Below are positions 1 to 13,794 of a stretch of 64,000 nucleotides of DNA, piece by piece (the stretch's first letter is position 1; each line of letters begins with the position of its first letter). Source of the stretch: Chelatococcus composti (GTDB lineage Bacteria; Pseudomonadota; Alphaproteobacteria; Rhizobiales; Beijerinckiaceae); assembly GCF_014201415.1 (NCBI RefSeq), contig NZ_JACHEH010000001.1, forward strand, positions 496,001-560,000, in the 5' to 3' direction. Under the pieces are notes generated by a model that did no database searches, was not told where the DNA came from, and was given only the letters and a program-made list of their open reading frames with translations. The position numbers and the translations under genes are program-made.

Positions 1-309
1 GGCGCCGCGGCCGAGCGGCTGCCGAACACGAGTGCCTTCGCAATCGACGGCCTGAAGGCGGAAACGCTCCTCATGCTGCTCGACCTCGAGGGCATGGCGG
101 TGTCGTCCGGCTCCGCCTGCTCGTCGGGCAAGGTGCGCCGCTCGCACGTGCTCACGGCGATGGGGGTTCCACCCTCGCTCGCCGAGGGGGCGCTGCGCGT
201 AAGCTTCGGCTGGGCTTCCACCGAGGCGGATGTGGAATCCTTCGCGACGGCCTTTCATAAAGTGGTCGGCGCTCTCATCTCTCGTCGCAAGGGGCTCAAC
301 GCCGCCTGA
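1..309 (+). CDS. Class I cysteine desulfurase (NifS/IscS-like), C-terminal part
   Basis: The reading frame is open from base 1, so the gene starts before the window. The visible tail holds [10 protein letters not shown], the catalytic-cysteine loop typical of class I (NifS/IscS) desulfurases, followed by a normal C-terminal helix region ([11 protein letters not shown]). These PLP enzymes take sulfur from L-cysteine as a protein-bound persulfide for Fe-S assembly. It sits about 50 bp upstream of sufB and probably heads the suf operon. A second, class II desulfurase (sufS) lies further down, so this locus carries both types. The PLP lysine and the start lie outside the window. Confidence 0.85.
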   Translation, partial: GAAAERLPNTSAFAIDGLKAETLLMLLDLEGMAVSSGSACSSGKVRRSHVLTAMGVPPSLAEGALRVSFGWASTEADVESFATAFHKVVGALISRRKGLNAA

Positions 310-359
310 GACGAGGTCACCAACCCGCGGCCCTTGAAGCCGTGAGAGGAGGTAGTGCA

Positions 360-1835
<1,476 letters not shown>

Positions 1836-1933
1836 CGCGCAAACGCAACCCAGGCCGTGAGGCGCTGCGGGCGACGTGGAAACCTTCCTTACCGCCCGCA
1901 TCCTCGGCGTCACGAACGGACGGAATTGGAAAA

Positions 1934-2683
1934 ATGCTCCAGATCAACAACCTCGTCGTCGAAATCGAGGGCAAGCGCATCCTTAACGGCCTCGATCTCA
2001 CCGTGAAGGCGGGCGAGGTCGCCGCCATCATGGGCCCGAACGGCTCGGGTAAGTCGACGCTGTCCTATGTCATCGCCGGCAAGGAGGAATATGAGGTCCT
2101 CGACGGTGAGATCCTCATCAACGGCGAGAACATCCTCGAGCTGGAACCCAACGAGCGCGCGGCCAGGGGCGTGTTCCTCGCCTTCCAGTACCCGCTTGAG
2201 ATCCCCGGCGTCTCGACCATGACCTTCCTCAAGGCGATCATGAACGCCCAGCGCAAGGCGCGCGAGGAGGAGGAGCTGACGACGCCCGAGTTCATGAAGC
2301 GCGTGAAGGCCGCTGCTGAAAAGCTTCATATCGATCAGGAAATGCTGCGGCGCGGCCTCAACGTCGGCTTCTCCGGGGGCGAGAAGAAGCGCATGGAAAT
2401 CCTGCAGATGGCGCTGCTGGAGCCGCGCTTCTGCATCCTTGACGAGACTGACTCCGGCCTCGACATCGACGCGCTCAAGATCGTCGCCGACGGTGTGAAC
2501 TCGCTGCGCGACCCGGCCCGCGCCTTCCTGGTCATCACGCACTACCAGCGCCTGCTCAACCACATCGTGCCGGACACTGTGCACGTGATGGCCAACGGCC
2601 GCATCGTGCGCTCGGGCGGCAAGGAGCTGGCGCTTGAGCTCGAGGCGAGCGGCTACGCGGATTACCGCGAGCAGGCTGCGTGA
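1934..2683 (+). CDS. sufC: Fe-S cluster assembly ATPase SufC
   Basis: SufC, 249 residues, is the ABC-type ATPase of the SufBCD complex. It powers the conformational change needed for cluster assembly and is not a transporter subunit. Walker A GPNGSGKST is at about residues 34-42, the signature FSGGEKKR at about 146-153, and Walker B CILDETDSGLD follows. The acidic DETDSGLD replaces the usual DEPTSALD and is diagnostic of SufC. The same frame is open far upstream through sufB, but that extension is out of frame with SufB and not coding. sufD starts 10 bases after the stop. Confidence 0.97.
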   Translation: MLQINNLVVEIEGKRILNGLDLTVKAGEVAAIMGPNGSGKSTLSYVIAGKEEYEVLDGEILINGENILELEPNERAARGVFLAFQYPLEIPGVSTMTFLKAIMNAQRKAREEEELTTPEFMKRVKAAAEKLHIDQEMLRRGLNVGFSGGEKKRMEILQMALLEPRFCILDETDSGLDIDALKIVADGVNSLRDPARAFLVITHYQRLLNHIVPDTVHVMANGRIVRSGGKELALELEASGYADYREQAA

Positions 2684-2693
2684 GGGCGGCACC

Positions 2694-4016
2694 ATGGCTG
2701 AGATCACACCAATCAGGACCGCCGCCGAGGTCGCGCTCGTAGAGCGCTTCGCCAGCCTCAAGGACCGCCTTCCCGGCTCGGGAGACATTGCGCGCAGGCG
2801 TGACGAGGCTTTCGCCCTCGTCGCCGCCGCAGGCCTCCCCAATCGCCGGGTGGAGGAATGGAAGTATACCGACCTGCGCAACGCCGTGCGCGAGGCGGCG
2901 CCGCTCGCCGAGCGCCCTGCCGATGCGGCCGGGCTCGTCGACAGGGCCAGCGCCTTCGCCGGGGTGGATGCGGTGCGCCTGTCCTTCGCCAACGGCCATT
3001 TTGTGGCCGAACGCTCTGACCTTGCTGTTCTGCCGGCGGGGGTGACGGTGACGCCGCTCGCCGCGGCGCTGGCGCAGGGGCATCCGCTCCTCGCCGAGAT
3101 GGGCAAGGTGGCAGTCGCCAGGGGCAACTTCGCCCTCGCGCTCAACAGTGCCTTCATGGTGGACGGCGCGCTGGTGAAAGTCGCCGCCGGCACGGCCGTC
3201 GACAAGGCCCTGCATCTCAGGTTCGTCAATGGCGGCACCGCGCCCTTCGCCACGGCGCCGCGCGTCGTGATCCTCGTCGAGGACGGGGCCTCGGTCACGA
3301 TCCTCGAGAGCCACGAGGGCGTCGGCACGGCGGCCTACCAGGCCAACTCCGTGGTCGAGCTGGTTGCCGGCAAGGGCACGGCGGTCGCCCACACGCGCCT
3401 CAATGCCGAGCAGGTCGATGCCATCTCGCTCTCGACCCTCGCGGTGACGTTGGGCGCCGAGGCTAGGCTGACCTCGCTCGGTGTGGTGACGGGTGGAGGC
3501 CTGTCGCGGCACCAGGTGTTCCTCGCCTTCTCTGGTGAGCAGTCCAGCCTGACGCTGGGCGGGGCGACGATGCTGCGCGGACGCCAGCATGCCGACACCA
3601 CGCTGGTCGTCGACCATGCGGTGCCTCACTGCGAGAGCCGCGAGCTGTTCAAGACCGTCGTGGACGGGGAGGCGACCGGCGTCTTCCAGGGCAAGATCAT
3701 CGTGCGCCCGGACGCGCAGAAGACCGACGGGCGCATGATGTCCGCCGCGCTGCTACTCTCCGAGACGGCGACGATGAACAACAAGCCGGAGCTGGAGATC
3801 TTCGCCGACGACGTGCAGTGCGCCCACGGCGCCACCTGCGGCGCGCTTGACGATGACCTCTTGTTCTACCTCATGGCGCGCGGCCTGCCGCGGGCTGCGG
3901 CCGAGGCGCTTCTCGTCCAGGCCTTCATCGGCGAGGCGCTGGAGCTGGTGGAGGACGAGGCCGTGCGCGGGGAGCTCGTCGCGCGGGCCGAGGCCTGGCT
4001 CGCCGAGCGTGCGTGA
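2694..4016 (+). CDS. sufD: Fe-S cluster assembly protein SufD
   Basis: SufD, 440 residues, is the SufB paralogue that completes SufBCD and helps with iron entry. The C-terminal beta-helix region contains the motif VQCAHGATCG. His378 is the expected counterpart of the conserved histidine thought to work with the SufB cysteine. The N-terminal half carries the helical PNRRVEEWKYTDL segment typical of SufD. The ATG lies 10 bases after the sufC stop with a modest GAGGGCGG ribosome-binding site. An 87-base gap with a GC hairpin separates it from sufS. Confidence 0.95.
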   Translation: MAEITPIRTAAEVALVERFASLKDRLPGSGDIARRRDEAFALVAAAGLPNRRVEEWKYTDLRNAVREAAPLAERPADAAGLVDRASAFAGVDAVRLSFANGHFVAERSDLAVLPAGVTVTPLAAALAQGHPLLAEMGKVAVARGNFALALNSAFMVDGALVKVAAGTAVDKALHLRFVNGGTAPFATAPRVVILVEDGASVTILESHEGVGTAAYQANSVVELVAGKGTAVAHTRLNAEQVDAISLSTLAVTLGAEARLTSLGVVTGGGLSRHQVFLAFSGEQSSLTLGGATMLRGRQHADTTLVVDHAVPHCESRELFKTVVDGEATGVFQGKIIVRPDAQKTDGRMMSAALLLSETATMNNKPELEIFADDVQCAHGATCGALDDDLLFYLMARGLPRAAAEALLVQAFIGEALELVEDEAVRGELVARAEAWLAERA

Positions 4017-4022
4017 CCGACG

Positions 4023-4043
4023 GGGCGCGGCGCCGCCGCGCCC
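4023..4043 (+). terminator. GC-rich hairpin between sufD and sufS
   Basis: A perfect inverted repeat (GGGCGCGGC, 3-base loop, GCCGCGCCC) starts just after the sufD stop. There is no run of T after it, only TTCACTCTTTC, so it is at best a weak terminator. It could instead protect the sufBCD mRNA 3' end or set a different level for sufS. Confidence 0.4.
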
Positions 4044-4103
4044 TTCACTCTTTCACGGCGTCGACGTCCTGCGGCGGGCGGTGCCACTGCGAGTGATGCG
4101 ACC

Positions 4104-5342
4104 ATGAACAGGATCGAACCGGCCTTCGACGTCGCGGCGGTGCGCCGCGAGTTCCCGATCCTCGCGCGCGAGGTCTACGGCAAGCCGCTCGTCTACCTCG
4201 ACAGCGCCGCCTCGGCCCAGAAGCCGCGTGCGGTCATCGAGGCGATGACCCACACCTTCGAGAACGCCTACGCCAATGTCCACCGCGGCCTGCACTACAT
4301 GGCCAATGCGGCGACCGAGGCCTTCGAGGACGCACGGGAGGCCGTGCGCGGCTATCTCAACGCCGAGAGCACGGACGAGATCGTCTTCACCCGCTCGGCG
4401 ACCGAGGCCATCAACCTCGTCGCTGCCTCTTACGGACGGCTCGCGGGAATTGGCGAGGGTGACGAGATCGTGATCTCCATCATGGAGCATCACTCCAACA
4501 TCGTGCCCTGGCACTTCCACCGCGAGCGCAGCGGCGCCGTCATCAAGTGGGCGCCGGTGGACGACGAGGGCAACTTCCTCCTCGACGAGTTCGAGAAGCT
4601 GCTCACGGAGCGCACGAAGATTGTCGCCATCACGCACATGTCGAACGTGCTGGGCACAGTGACGCCGGTGAAGGACATCGTGCGCATCGCCCACGCCCGC
4701 GGCATTCCCGTGCTCGTCGACGGCAGCCAGGGCGCCGTGCATCTGCCGGTGGACGTGCGCGATCTCGACGCCGACTTCTACGTGTTCACCGGGCACAAGG
4801 TCTACGGGCCGACGGGCATCGGCGTGCTCTACGGCAAGCGCAAGTGGCTCGAGGCGATGCCGCCCTTCAACGGTGGGGGCGAGATGATCGAGACCGTGAC
4901 GACGGACACCGTGACCTACAACGCTCCGCCGCACCGCTTCGAGGCCGGCACGCCGCCCATCGTCGAGGCCATCGGGCTCGGCGCCGCGGTGCGCTTCGTC
5001 CAGAAGCTCGGCCGTGCGGCGATCCTCGCCCACGAGGAGAAGCTGCGCGACTATGCGCACGAACGGCTCGGCGCCCTGAATTCCATCCGCATCATCGGCC
5101 GCGCTGAGAACAAGGGGGCCATCGTCTCCTTCGAGATGAAGGGAGCGCACGCGCACGACGTGGCGACGGTCATCGACCGGGCGGGCGTCGCCGTCCGCGC
5201 CGGCACGCACTGCGCCATGCCGCTGCTCTCGCGCTTCGGCACGACGTCCACATGCCGCGCCTCATTTGCCCTGTACAACACGCTCGAGGAGGTCGATAAC
5301 CTCGCCGAAGCATTGATCAAGGCAGAACGGCTGTTCGCCTGA
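4104..5342 (+). CDS. sufS: Cysteine desulfurase SufS (class II)
   Basis: A PLP-dependent cysteine desulfurase of 412 residues that supplies sulfur to SufBCD. The PLP lysine lies in FTGHKVYGPTG (Lys232) and the catalytic cysteine in RAGTHCAMPL (Cys370); the latter context is typical of class II enzymes. Length matches the SufS/CsdA family. It sits 87 bases after sufD and 10 bases before the DUF59 gene. No sufE is visible nearby, so the sulfur acceptor must be SufB itself, an unlinked SufE, or a SufU-like protein elsewhere. Confidence 0.96.
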   Translation: MNRIEPAFDVAAVRREFPILAREVYGKPLVYLDSAASAQKPRAVIEAMTHTFENAYANVHRGLHYMANAATEAFEDAREAVRGYLNAESTDEIVFTRSATEAINLVAASYGRLAGIGEGDEIVISIMEHHSNIVPWHFHRERSGAVIKWAPVDDEGNFLLDEFEKLLTERTKIVAITHMSNVLGTVTPVKDIVRIAHARGIPVLVDGSQGAVHLPVDVRDLDADFYVFTGHKVYGPTGIGVLYGKRKWLEAMPPFNGGGEMIETVTTDTVTYNAPPHRFEAGTPPIVEAIGLGAAVRFVQKLGRAAILAHEEKLRDYAHERLGALNSIRIIGRAENKGAIVSFEMKGAHAHDVATVIDRAGVAVRAGTHCAMPLLSRFGTTSTCRASFALYNTLEEVDNLAEALIKAERLFA

Positions 5343-5352
5343 GGAGGCATTT

Positions 5353-5736
5353 GTGACGCAAGCCGACAGCAGCGACGTGAAGCCGAACGCGCCCGACATG
5401 GAGCTTCCCAGCCAGCTCCCGCCCGAGGAGGTGGATCGGCTGACCGCGGACATCGTGGCGGCGCTCAAGACCGTGTACGACCCCGAGATCCCGGCCGACA
5501 TCTACGAGCTTGGCCTGATCTATCGTGTCGACATCGACGACGCGCGTAACGTGACCATCGACATGACGCTGACGGCGCCGGGCTGCCCCGTGGCCGGCGA
5601 GATGCCGGCCTGGGTCGAGAGCGCGGTCTCTGCCGTGCCCGGCGTGCAGTCCGTCGTCGTCAACATGGTCTTTGATCCGCCGTGGGATCAGAGCCGCATG
5701 TCCGACGAGGCGCGCATCGCCCTCGACATGTGGTGA
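5353..5736 (+). CDS. sufT: SUF-linked DUF59 (MIP18 family) Fe-S maturation protein
   Basis: A 127-residue protein with one DUF59/MIP18 domain. It shows the family patterns VYDPEIPADIYELGLIY and MTLTAPGCPVAGEMP, the second with the conserved cysteine. Proteins of this type in suf operons act in Fe-S cluster maturation or trafficking (SufT). Residues 1-30 are a charged, probably flexible leader. The start is GTG 5353, preceded by GAGGAGG 7 bases upstream and 10 bases after the sufS stop. The position strongly supports a role in Fe-S assembly; the exact step cannot be read from sequence. Confidence 0.9.
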   Translation: MTQADSSDVKPNAPDMELPSQLPPEEVDRLTADIVAALKTVYDPEIPADIYELGLIYRVDIDDARNVTIDMTLTAPGCPVAGEMPAWVESAVSAVPGVQSVVVNMVFDPPWDQSRMSDEARIALDMW

Positions 5737-5743
5737 GGCGGCC

Positions 5744-6172
5744 GTGACGGACGCAGCAGCGCCGCGGATCACCGCCGTCGTCGAGACGGTGCTGTACGTG
5801 GACGACCTTGCGCGGGCTCGCCGCTTCTACGAGACGGTGTTCGGGCTCGAGGCCGAGGTCAGTGACCGGCGCTTCACGGCCTATCCGCTCGGGCCGGGGA
5901 GTGTTTTGCTGCTCTTCAAGCGCGGCGAGACACTGGCGCCAGTGACGCTTCCGGGCGGCACCATCCCGCCGCACGACGGGAACGGGCCGCTGCATGTCGG
6001 CCTCGGCGTGCCCTCCGAGGACATGGGCGCCTGGGAGGCGCGGCTCGCCGCACACGGCATCCCCATCGAGGGACGCACAGAGTGGCCGCGTGGCGGGCGC
6101 AGCATCTATTTCCGCGACCCGGACGGGCATCTCGTGGAGCTGCTCACCCCAGGCGTCTGGACGGTCTACTGA
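5744..6172 (+). CDS. VOC (glyoxalase/bleomycin-resistance fold) protein in the suf operon
   Basis: A 142-residue single VOC-superfamily protein: an N-terminal segment VVETVLYVDDLARARRFYE and a C-terminal RDPDGHLVELL, the usual ends of the beta-alpha-beta-beta-beta repeats. The GTG start at 5744 lies 7 bases after the DUF59 stop, so it is translated with the suf genes. The substrate cannot be inferred; relatives include glyoxalases, dioxygenases and drug-binding proteins. Its place between sufT and sufA hints at a role in metal or electrophile stress, but that rests on context only. Confidence 0.85.
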   Translation: MTDAAAPRITAVVETVLYVDDLARARRFYETVFGLEAEVSDRRFTAYPLGPGSVLLLFKRGETLAPVTLPGGTIPPHDGNGPLHVGLGVPSEDMGAWEARLAAHGIPIEGRTEWPRGGRSIYFRDPDGHLVELLTPGVWTVY

Positions 6173-6295
6173 GCCGCTCGGCACCGGATGAGACCGGCCG
6201 GGGGAGCCGTGACCTCGACGCCGGCCGTCGCAGTTACTATCTTTTATCCAGGAATCTCGACCTCAGGGCCTTGAACCCTGCAAGGAGGCGCCGGA

Positions 6296-6676
6296 ATGGG
6301 TGCTGTTCGCCCCCTTAAGATCATGAGCCTGAGCGACGCGGCTGCGGAGCGCGTCAAGGCGATCATCGCCAATGCCGACCGGCCGATCGTCGGCGTGCGC
6401 GTCGGCGTCAAGAACGGCGGCTGCGCCGGCATGGAATACACCATGGAATATGCCGAGGAGATCAAGCCCGGTGACGAGGTGATAGAGGACAAGGGAGTCA
6501 CCATCCTCGTCGATCCCAAGGCTGTCCTTTTCCTGCTCGGCACGGAGATGGACTACAGGGTCGACAAGCTGTCGGCCCAGTTCGTCTTCAATAACCCCAA
6601 CCAGACGTCTGCCTGCGGGTGCGGCGAATCTGTCGCCATCACGCCGGCGCGGCCGGAGCAGCTCGTAGGCATCTGA
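6296..6676 (+). CDS. sufA: A-type Fe-S carrier SufA/IscA family
   Basis: A 126-residue HesB/IscA-family protein. The three ligand cysteines are present: Cys43 in NGGCAGMEY and Cys107/Cys109 in ACGCGES. A-type carriers receive clusters from the Suf scaffold and pass them to target enzymes. AAGGAGG lies 9 bases upstream of the ATG. A 123-base gap separates it from the VOC gene; the gap holds ACTATC and TTTATCC stretches but no promoter I would defend. SufA versus IscA/ErpA is assigned from operon context. Confidence 0.93.
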   Translation: MGAVRPLKIMSLSDAAAERVKAIIANADRPIVGVRVGVKNGGCAGMEYTMEYAEEIKPGDEVIEDKGVTILVDPKAVLFLLGTEMDYRVDKLSAQFVFNNPNQTSACGCGESVAITPARPEQLVGI

Positions 6677-7005
6677 CTGCGCGGCGCGGACGATATAGCC
6701 GCTTTCTTCGCGCCGTTCCGCCCCATACGCGTCCGTCGCATGTTCGGCGGTTTCGGCGTCTATGCGGACGGGACGATGTTCGGGCTCGCGGCCGGCGGTG
6801 AGGTCCACCGCAAGGCGGACACCGCCTTTGCCGAAACCCTCGCCGACCTCGGCTCGCAACCGTTCGCTTTTTCGCGCAGGGACCGGCGTACGGGCGTGTC
6901 GTGACCACGTCCTACTGGCGGCTGCCGGCGGCGGCCTATGACGATCCGGACATGCTGGCGGATTTTTGTGCGCGTGCCCTGGGCGTTGCTGGAGCGCGGC
7001 GTTGA
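6677..7005 (+). pseudogene. TfoX N-terminal domain protein, frameshifted
   Basis: Right after the sufA stop, and in its frame, the sequence reads AAFFAPFRPIRVRRMFGGFG then VYADGTMFGL, a typical TfoX N-terminal domain opening. The frame ends at TGA 6901-6903. Adding one base in the T5 run at 6868-6872 restores FFAQGPAYGRVVTTSYWRLP and a stop at 7003-7005, which is the expected domain end. There is also no ATG, GTG or TTG before the conserved core; only CTG follows the sufA stop. Either this is a decayed gene or one T is missing from the read. TfoX-like domains occur in competence regulators and in many small proteins of unknown role. Confidence 0.7.
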
Positions 7006-7026
7006 CGCCGCGCTCCTGTCGTCGGT

Positions 7027-9288
<2,262 letters not shown>

Positions 9289-9418
9289 CGACGTCCGTGA
9301 TAATGCGTCTGCGGATGGGGTTGAGGCCAAGGGAGACCTTGGACGCGTACGGCGCGTCAGTCGCCGCTCACTGCCCGCTACGCTTGCGCGGACCATAAGA
9401 GGATCGCGGGCAAAGTCA

Positions 9419-10156
9419 ATGTCGCAAAGGCTGCTTGTCGAACGCTTGCATAGCATTGGCACCGAGCCGCTCGTTCTTGTGCCTGGGCTCAACTGCACCG
9501 CCACGCTCTTCGCTGCGCAAATACGCGCTCTGTCGGCGGAGCGGAGTGTCATCGTTGCGGAAAACCGCCTCGACGACACGCTCGAAGGCATGGCGAGGCG
9601 CCTTCTGGCGCAGGCGCCGGAGCGCTTCGCCCTCGGCGGCCTCTCCATGGGCGGCTACGTGGCTCTGTCGGTTATGCGCCTGGCGCCTGAACGGGTGACG
9701 CGCCTTGCATTGCTTGACACAACGGCGCGCCCCGACACCGAGGAGGCGAGCGCCAACCGTCGCCGCCTCATCGCTCTCGCCGAGCAGGGACGTTTCGAGG
9801 ATGTGCACCCCGTGCTGTGGCAGCGCCTCGTTGCGCGCGAGCGACTCTCTGACAGGGCGCTGGAAGGGCAGGTGCGCGGCATGATGGTGGAGACGGGCGC
9901 CGAGGCCTTCATTCGCCAGCAGCGCGCGATCATGGCGCGGCCGGACGCGCGGCCGCTGCTGCCTCACATCGGCGTGCCAACGCTTGTCCTCGTCGGGGAG
10001 GAGGATCAGATCACGCCGCTGCCCATTGCCGAGGAGATGGCGGCGGCCATCCCCGCATCCACGCTCGTCGTCGTGCCCCGCTGTGGCCACCTCTCGACGA
10101 TGGAGCAGCCGGAGGCGGTCAACGCGGCGCTGGCGCACTGGCTGGCGCGGGGCTGA
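9419..10156 (+). CDS. Alpha/beta-fold hydrolase
   Basis: A 245-residue alpha/beta hydrolase. The oxyanion/N-terminal strand LVLVPGLNCTATLF, nucleophile elbow GLSMGGYVAL (Ser), acid region VLVGEEDQITP (Asp) and CGHLSTMEQPEAV (His) give a complete catalytic triad. No signal peptide is seen, so it is probably cytoplasmic. The substrate is unknown; the layout resembles small esterase and lactonase-like members. It starts 130 bases from rhlE on the opposite strand and ends 9 bases before the convergent parE stop. Confidence 0.85.
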   Translation: MSQRLLVERLHSIGTEPLVLVPGLNCTATLFAAQIRALSAERSVIVAENRLDDTLEGMARRLLAQAPERFALGGLSMGGYVALSVMRLAPERVTRLALLDTTARPDTEEASANRRRLIALAEQGRFEDVHPVLWQRLVARERLSDRALEGQVRGMMVETGAEAFIRQQRAIMARPDARPLLPHIGVPTLVLVGEEDQITPLPIAEEMAAAIPASTLVVVPRCGHLSTMEQPEAVNAALAHWLARG

Positions 10157-10165
10157 ACGCGGGGG

Positions 10166-12226
<2,061 letters not shown>

Positions 12227-12380
12227 TGCCGGTGTCCAACCCCTCGTGAAAAAACGATTCGTCCTGCCGGCAGTATCGCATGGCCGCCGGGCAGACGGGA
12301 ACGGATCGGAAACACCACGGCGGCGGGTGCGCGGTCAAGGCCGTTTTTCCCCAACTGGCGCGGATGCCGCGGAAAAGGCG

Positions 12381-12800
12381 TCAGCCTGCAGACGTGTCCG
12401 ACGGCCCGTGGGCGGTGAAGACCACGCAGGCGAAGATCACCATGGAGAACAGCGTCGCAAAGGATGCCGCGATGGCGACCGGCTCGCCCCAGGCGTGCCC
12501 CAGGACGATGCCGGGAAGGCCGATGGCGAAGAGCACGAGCCCGGCCGCCGCCAGACAGTAGTGCGCCTTCGCGAGGCGGGCGGAAGCCGCGCCCACCAGG
12601 GTGTAGAACAACCCAAACAGGAAGAGCGACACCCAGCCGACGAGATTGATGTGCACATGCACGGTGCGGAACGTGTGGTCGTGCGACGCGCCCATGAAGA
12701 TGCCGAGGCCGAGGCCGGCGAGGGCCGCGATGACGGCAGTGCGCAGGAAGAGCAGCCCGACGGCGTGCGTCGGGTTCGTGGAGGCGGTGCGGGCTGTCAT
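12381..12800 (-). CDS. Small four-helix membrane protein, haem-copper oxidase subunit I-like
   Basis: A 139-residue integral membrane protein with four likely transmembrane segments (LLFLRTAVIAALAGLGLGIF, INLVGWVSLFLFGLFYTLVG, CLAAAGLVLFAIGLPGIVLG and the last about 25 residues). The motif HDHTFRTVHVHINLVGW, with several histidines before the second helix, resembles a piece of cytochrome oxidase or NO reductase subunit I, and such short proteins are often annotated that way. It lacks the six-histidine set for a haem-copper site, so it is no oxidase by itself. ATG 12800 has GAGGGG upstream; an earlier in-frame start at 12893 gives an Arg-rich leader without support. Confidence 0.75.
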   Translation of the reverse strand: MTARTASTNPTHAVGLLFLRTAVIAALAGLGLGIFMGASHDHTFRTVHVHINLVGWVSLFLFGLFYTLVGAASARLAKAHYCLAAAGLVLFAIGLPGIVLGHAWGEPVAIAASFATLFSMVIFACVVFTAHGPSDTSAG

Positions 12801-12942
12801 GGTCGTGGTTCCCCTCGGTGACCCGGTGGCAGAATGCCGCGTCCGCCGCCGTTCCGCCACGGCTCCTTCGGGGGAGGGGGAAGCGGGATTCAAGGAGTGT
12901 TAACCATAAGCGCCGTACCATGACCGGCAGTCGGAGGGTGCC

Positions 12943-13167
12943 ATGATCGCTGTCGCGCTGCTCGAGGAGATGCACGAGGCCCACCTTTACCGGGCCGCCG
13001 AGGCAGCGGGCCGCGCCTTTGGCCGGTGCTGGGACAGCGACGAGCCCTGGCTGCTCGCGCCGGACCCCGTTCCCGTCGTCTGGCGGCAGATCGTGCCGTC
13101 CGAGTTGCGGCCGGAGCCATCGAAGCGTCCGGCCTTCCGCCGGCGTCCGGCCTCCAGGGCCGCCTGA
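12943..13167 (+). CDS. Small hypothetical protein
   Basis: A 74-residue reading frame starting MIAVALLEEMHEAHLY, with GGAGGG 5 bases before the ATG. I do not recognise it. The first 50 residues look protein-like (mixed helix, a WDSDEPW patch); the last 20 are Arg/Pro-rich and may be read-through into non-coding DNA. It lies between the small membrane protein gene (opposite strand) and a methyltransferase remnant. It could also be a chance frame in GC-rich DNA. Confidence 0.4.
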   Translation: MIAVALLEEMHEAHLYRAAEAAGRAFGRCWDSDEPWLLAPDPVPVVWRQIVPSELRPEPSKRPAFRRRPASRAA

Positions 13168-13193
13168 AGACTTTTCTGCCGCCTTCGGCCGTT

Positions 13194-13433
13194 TCAGTCG
13201 CGCGCGGCCAGCCAGGCAGTGTGGCCGCCGCAGGATGGATCGTCTACCACATGGCCGAGCACGCGGAAGCCGGCTGCGGCGAGGAGGGCCTCGTATTCCG
13301 CGCCGTCGAGGCTCGCGCGGTAGAGCGGATCGCCCTCGAAGATGCCGAGAGCCTCGCCCTGCGCCGGGCCGCTCGTGCGTCGGCGCGCCTTGCATGGATC
13401 GACCCCCGCGGATGCGCCCTTGGCCCTTGTCAA
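13194..13433 (-). pseudogene. C-terminal remnant of a SAM-dependent methyltransferase
   Basis: The frame ends with FEGDPLYRASLDGAEYEALL, then AAAGFRVLGHVVDDPSCGGH and TAWLAARD, which matches the C-terminus of class I SAM-dependent methyltransferases (last strand pair plus the conserved CGG..TVWLA end). The SAM-binding Rossmann core that should precede it is missing: the upstream 25 residues are unrelated and the frame closes near tRNA-Ser at 13470. This looks like a gene truncated from its 5' side, with the break close to the tRNA. Function is presumably lost. Confidence 0.6.
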
Positions 13434-13469
13434 GAGCGCCCTCTGCCGTCAGAAGAAGGCAGCCGGCGA

Positions 13470-13559
13470 GGATGGGTGGCCGAGTGGTTTAAGGCAGCGG
13501 TCTTGAAAACCGCCGTGCGGGCAACCGTACCGTGGGTTCGAATCCCACCCCATCCGCCA
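13470..13559 (+). tRNA. tRNA-Ser (anticodon TGA)
   Basis: A complete class II tRNA. Acceptor stem GGATGGG (13470-13476) pairs with CCCATCC (13549-13555), then discriminator G and an encoded CCA (13557-13559). The anticodon stem GCGGT/ACCGC encloses loop CTTGAAA with anticodon TGA at 13504-13506. A long variable arm follows (GTGCGGGCAACCGTAC), as expected for serine, then T arm GTGGG-TTCGAAT-CCCAC. It reads UCN serine codons. Confidence 0.97.
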
Positions 13560-13794
13560 CATCGAATTGCAGCGCCCCTCTCGGCCAACAGAAAAGCCGC
13601 GCCTCGGAAGGCGGGCTGTCAGCCTTTGGGCTTGGCATCGCCATAGTAATATGGCCCGCCATCTCTCGGTGGACTTGAGGCTGAGTGTGGATCTCCACAC
13701 GCGCAACCATGATGAACTATGTGCTGACGTCGCGCCTGTTCCTCACGGTTGCGGGCAACGCAGCCCGGCAGTCCCATCCGGGCTGCGCGTCGGC

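Noticed and set aside
13449-13710. Minus-strand frame containing MGWDSNPRYGCPHGGFQDRC
   Set aside because: It is the antisense translation of tRNA-Ser, a well-known false protein in many annotations.
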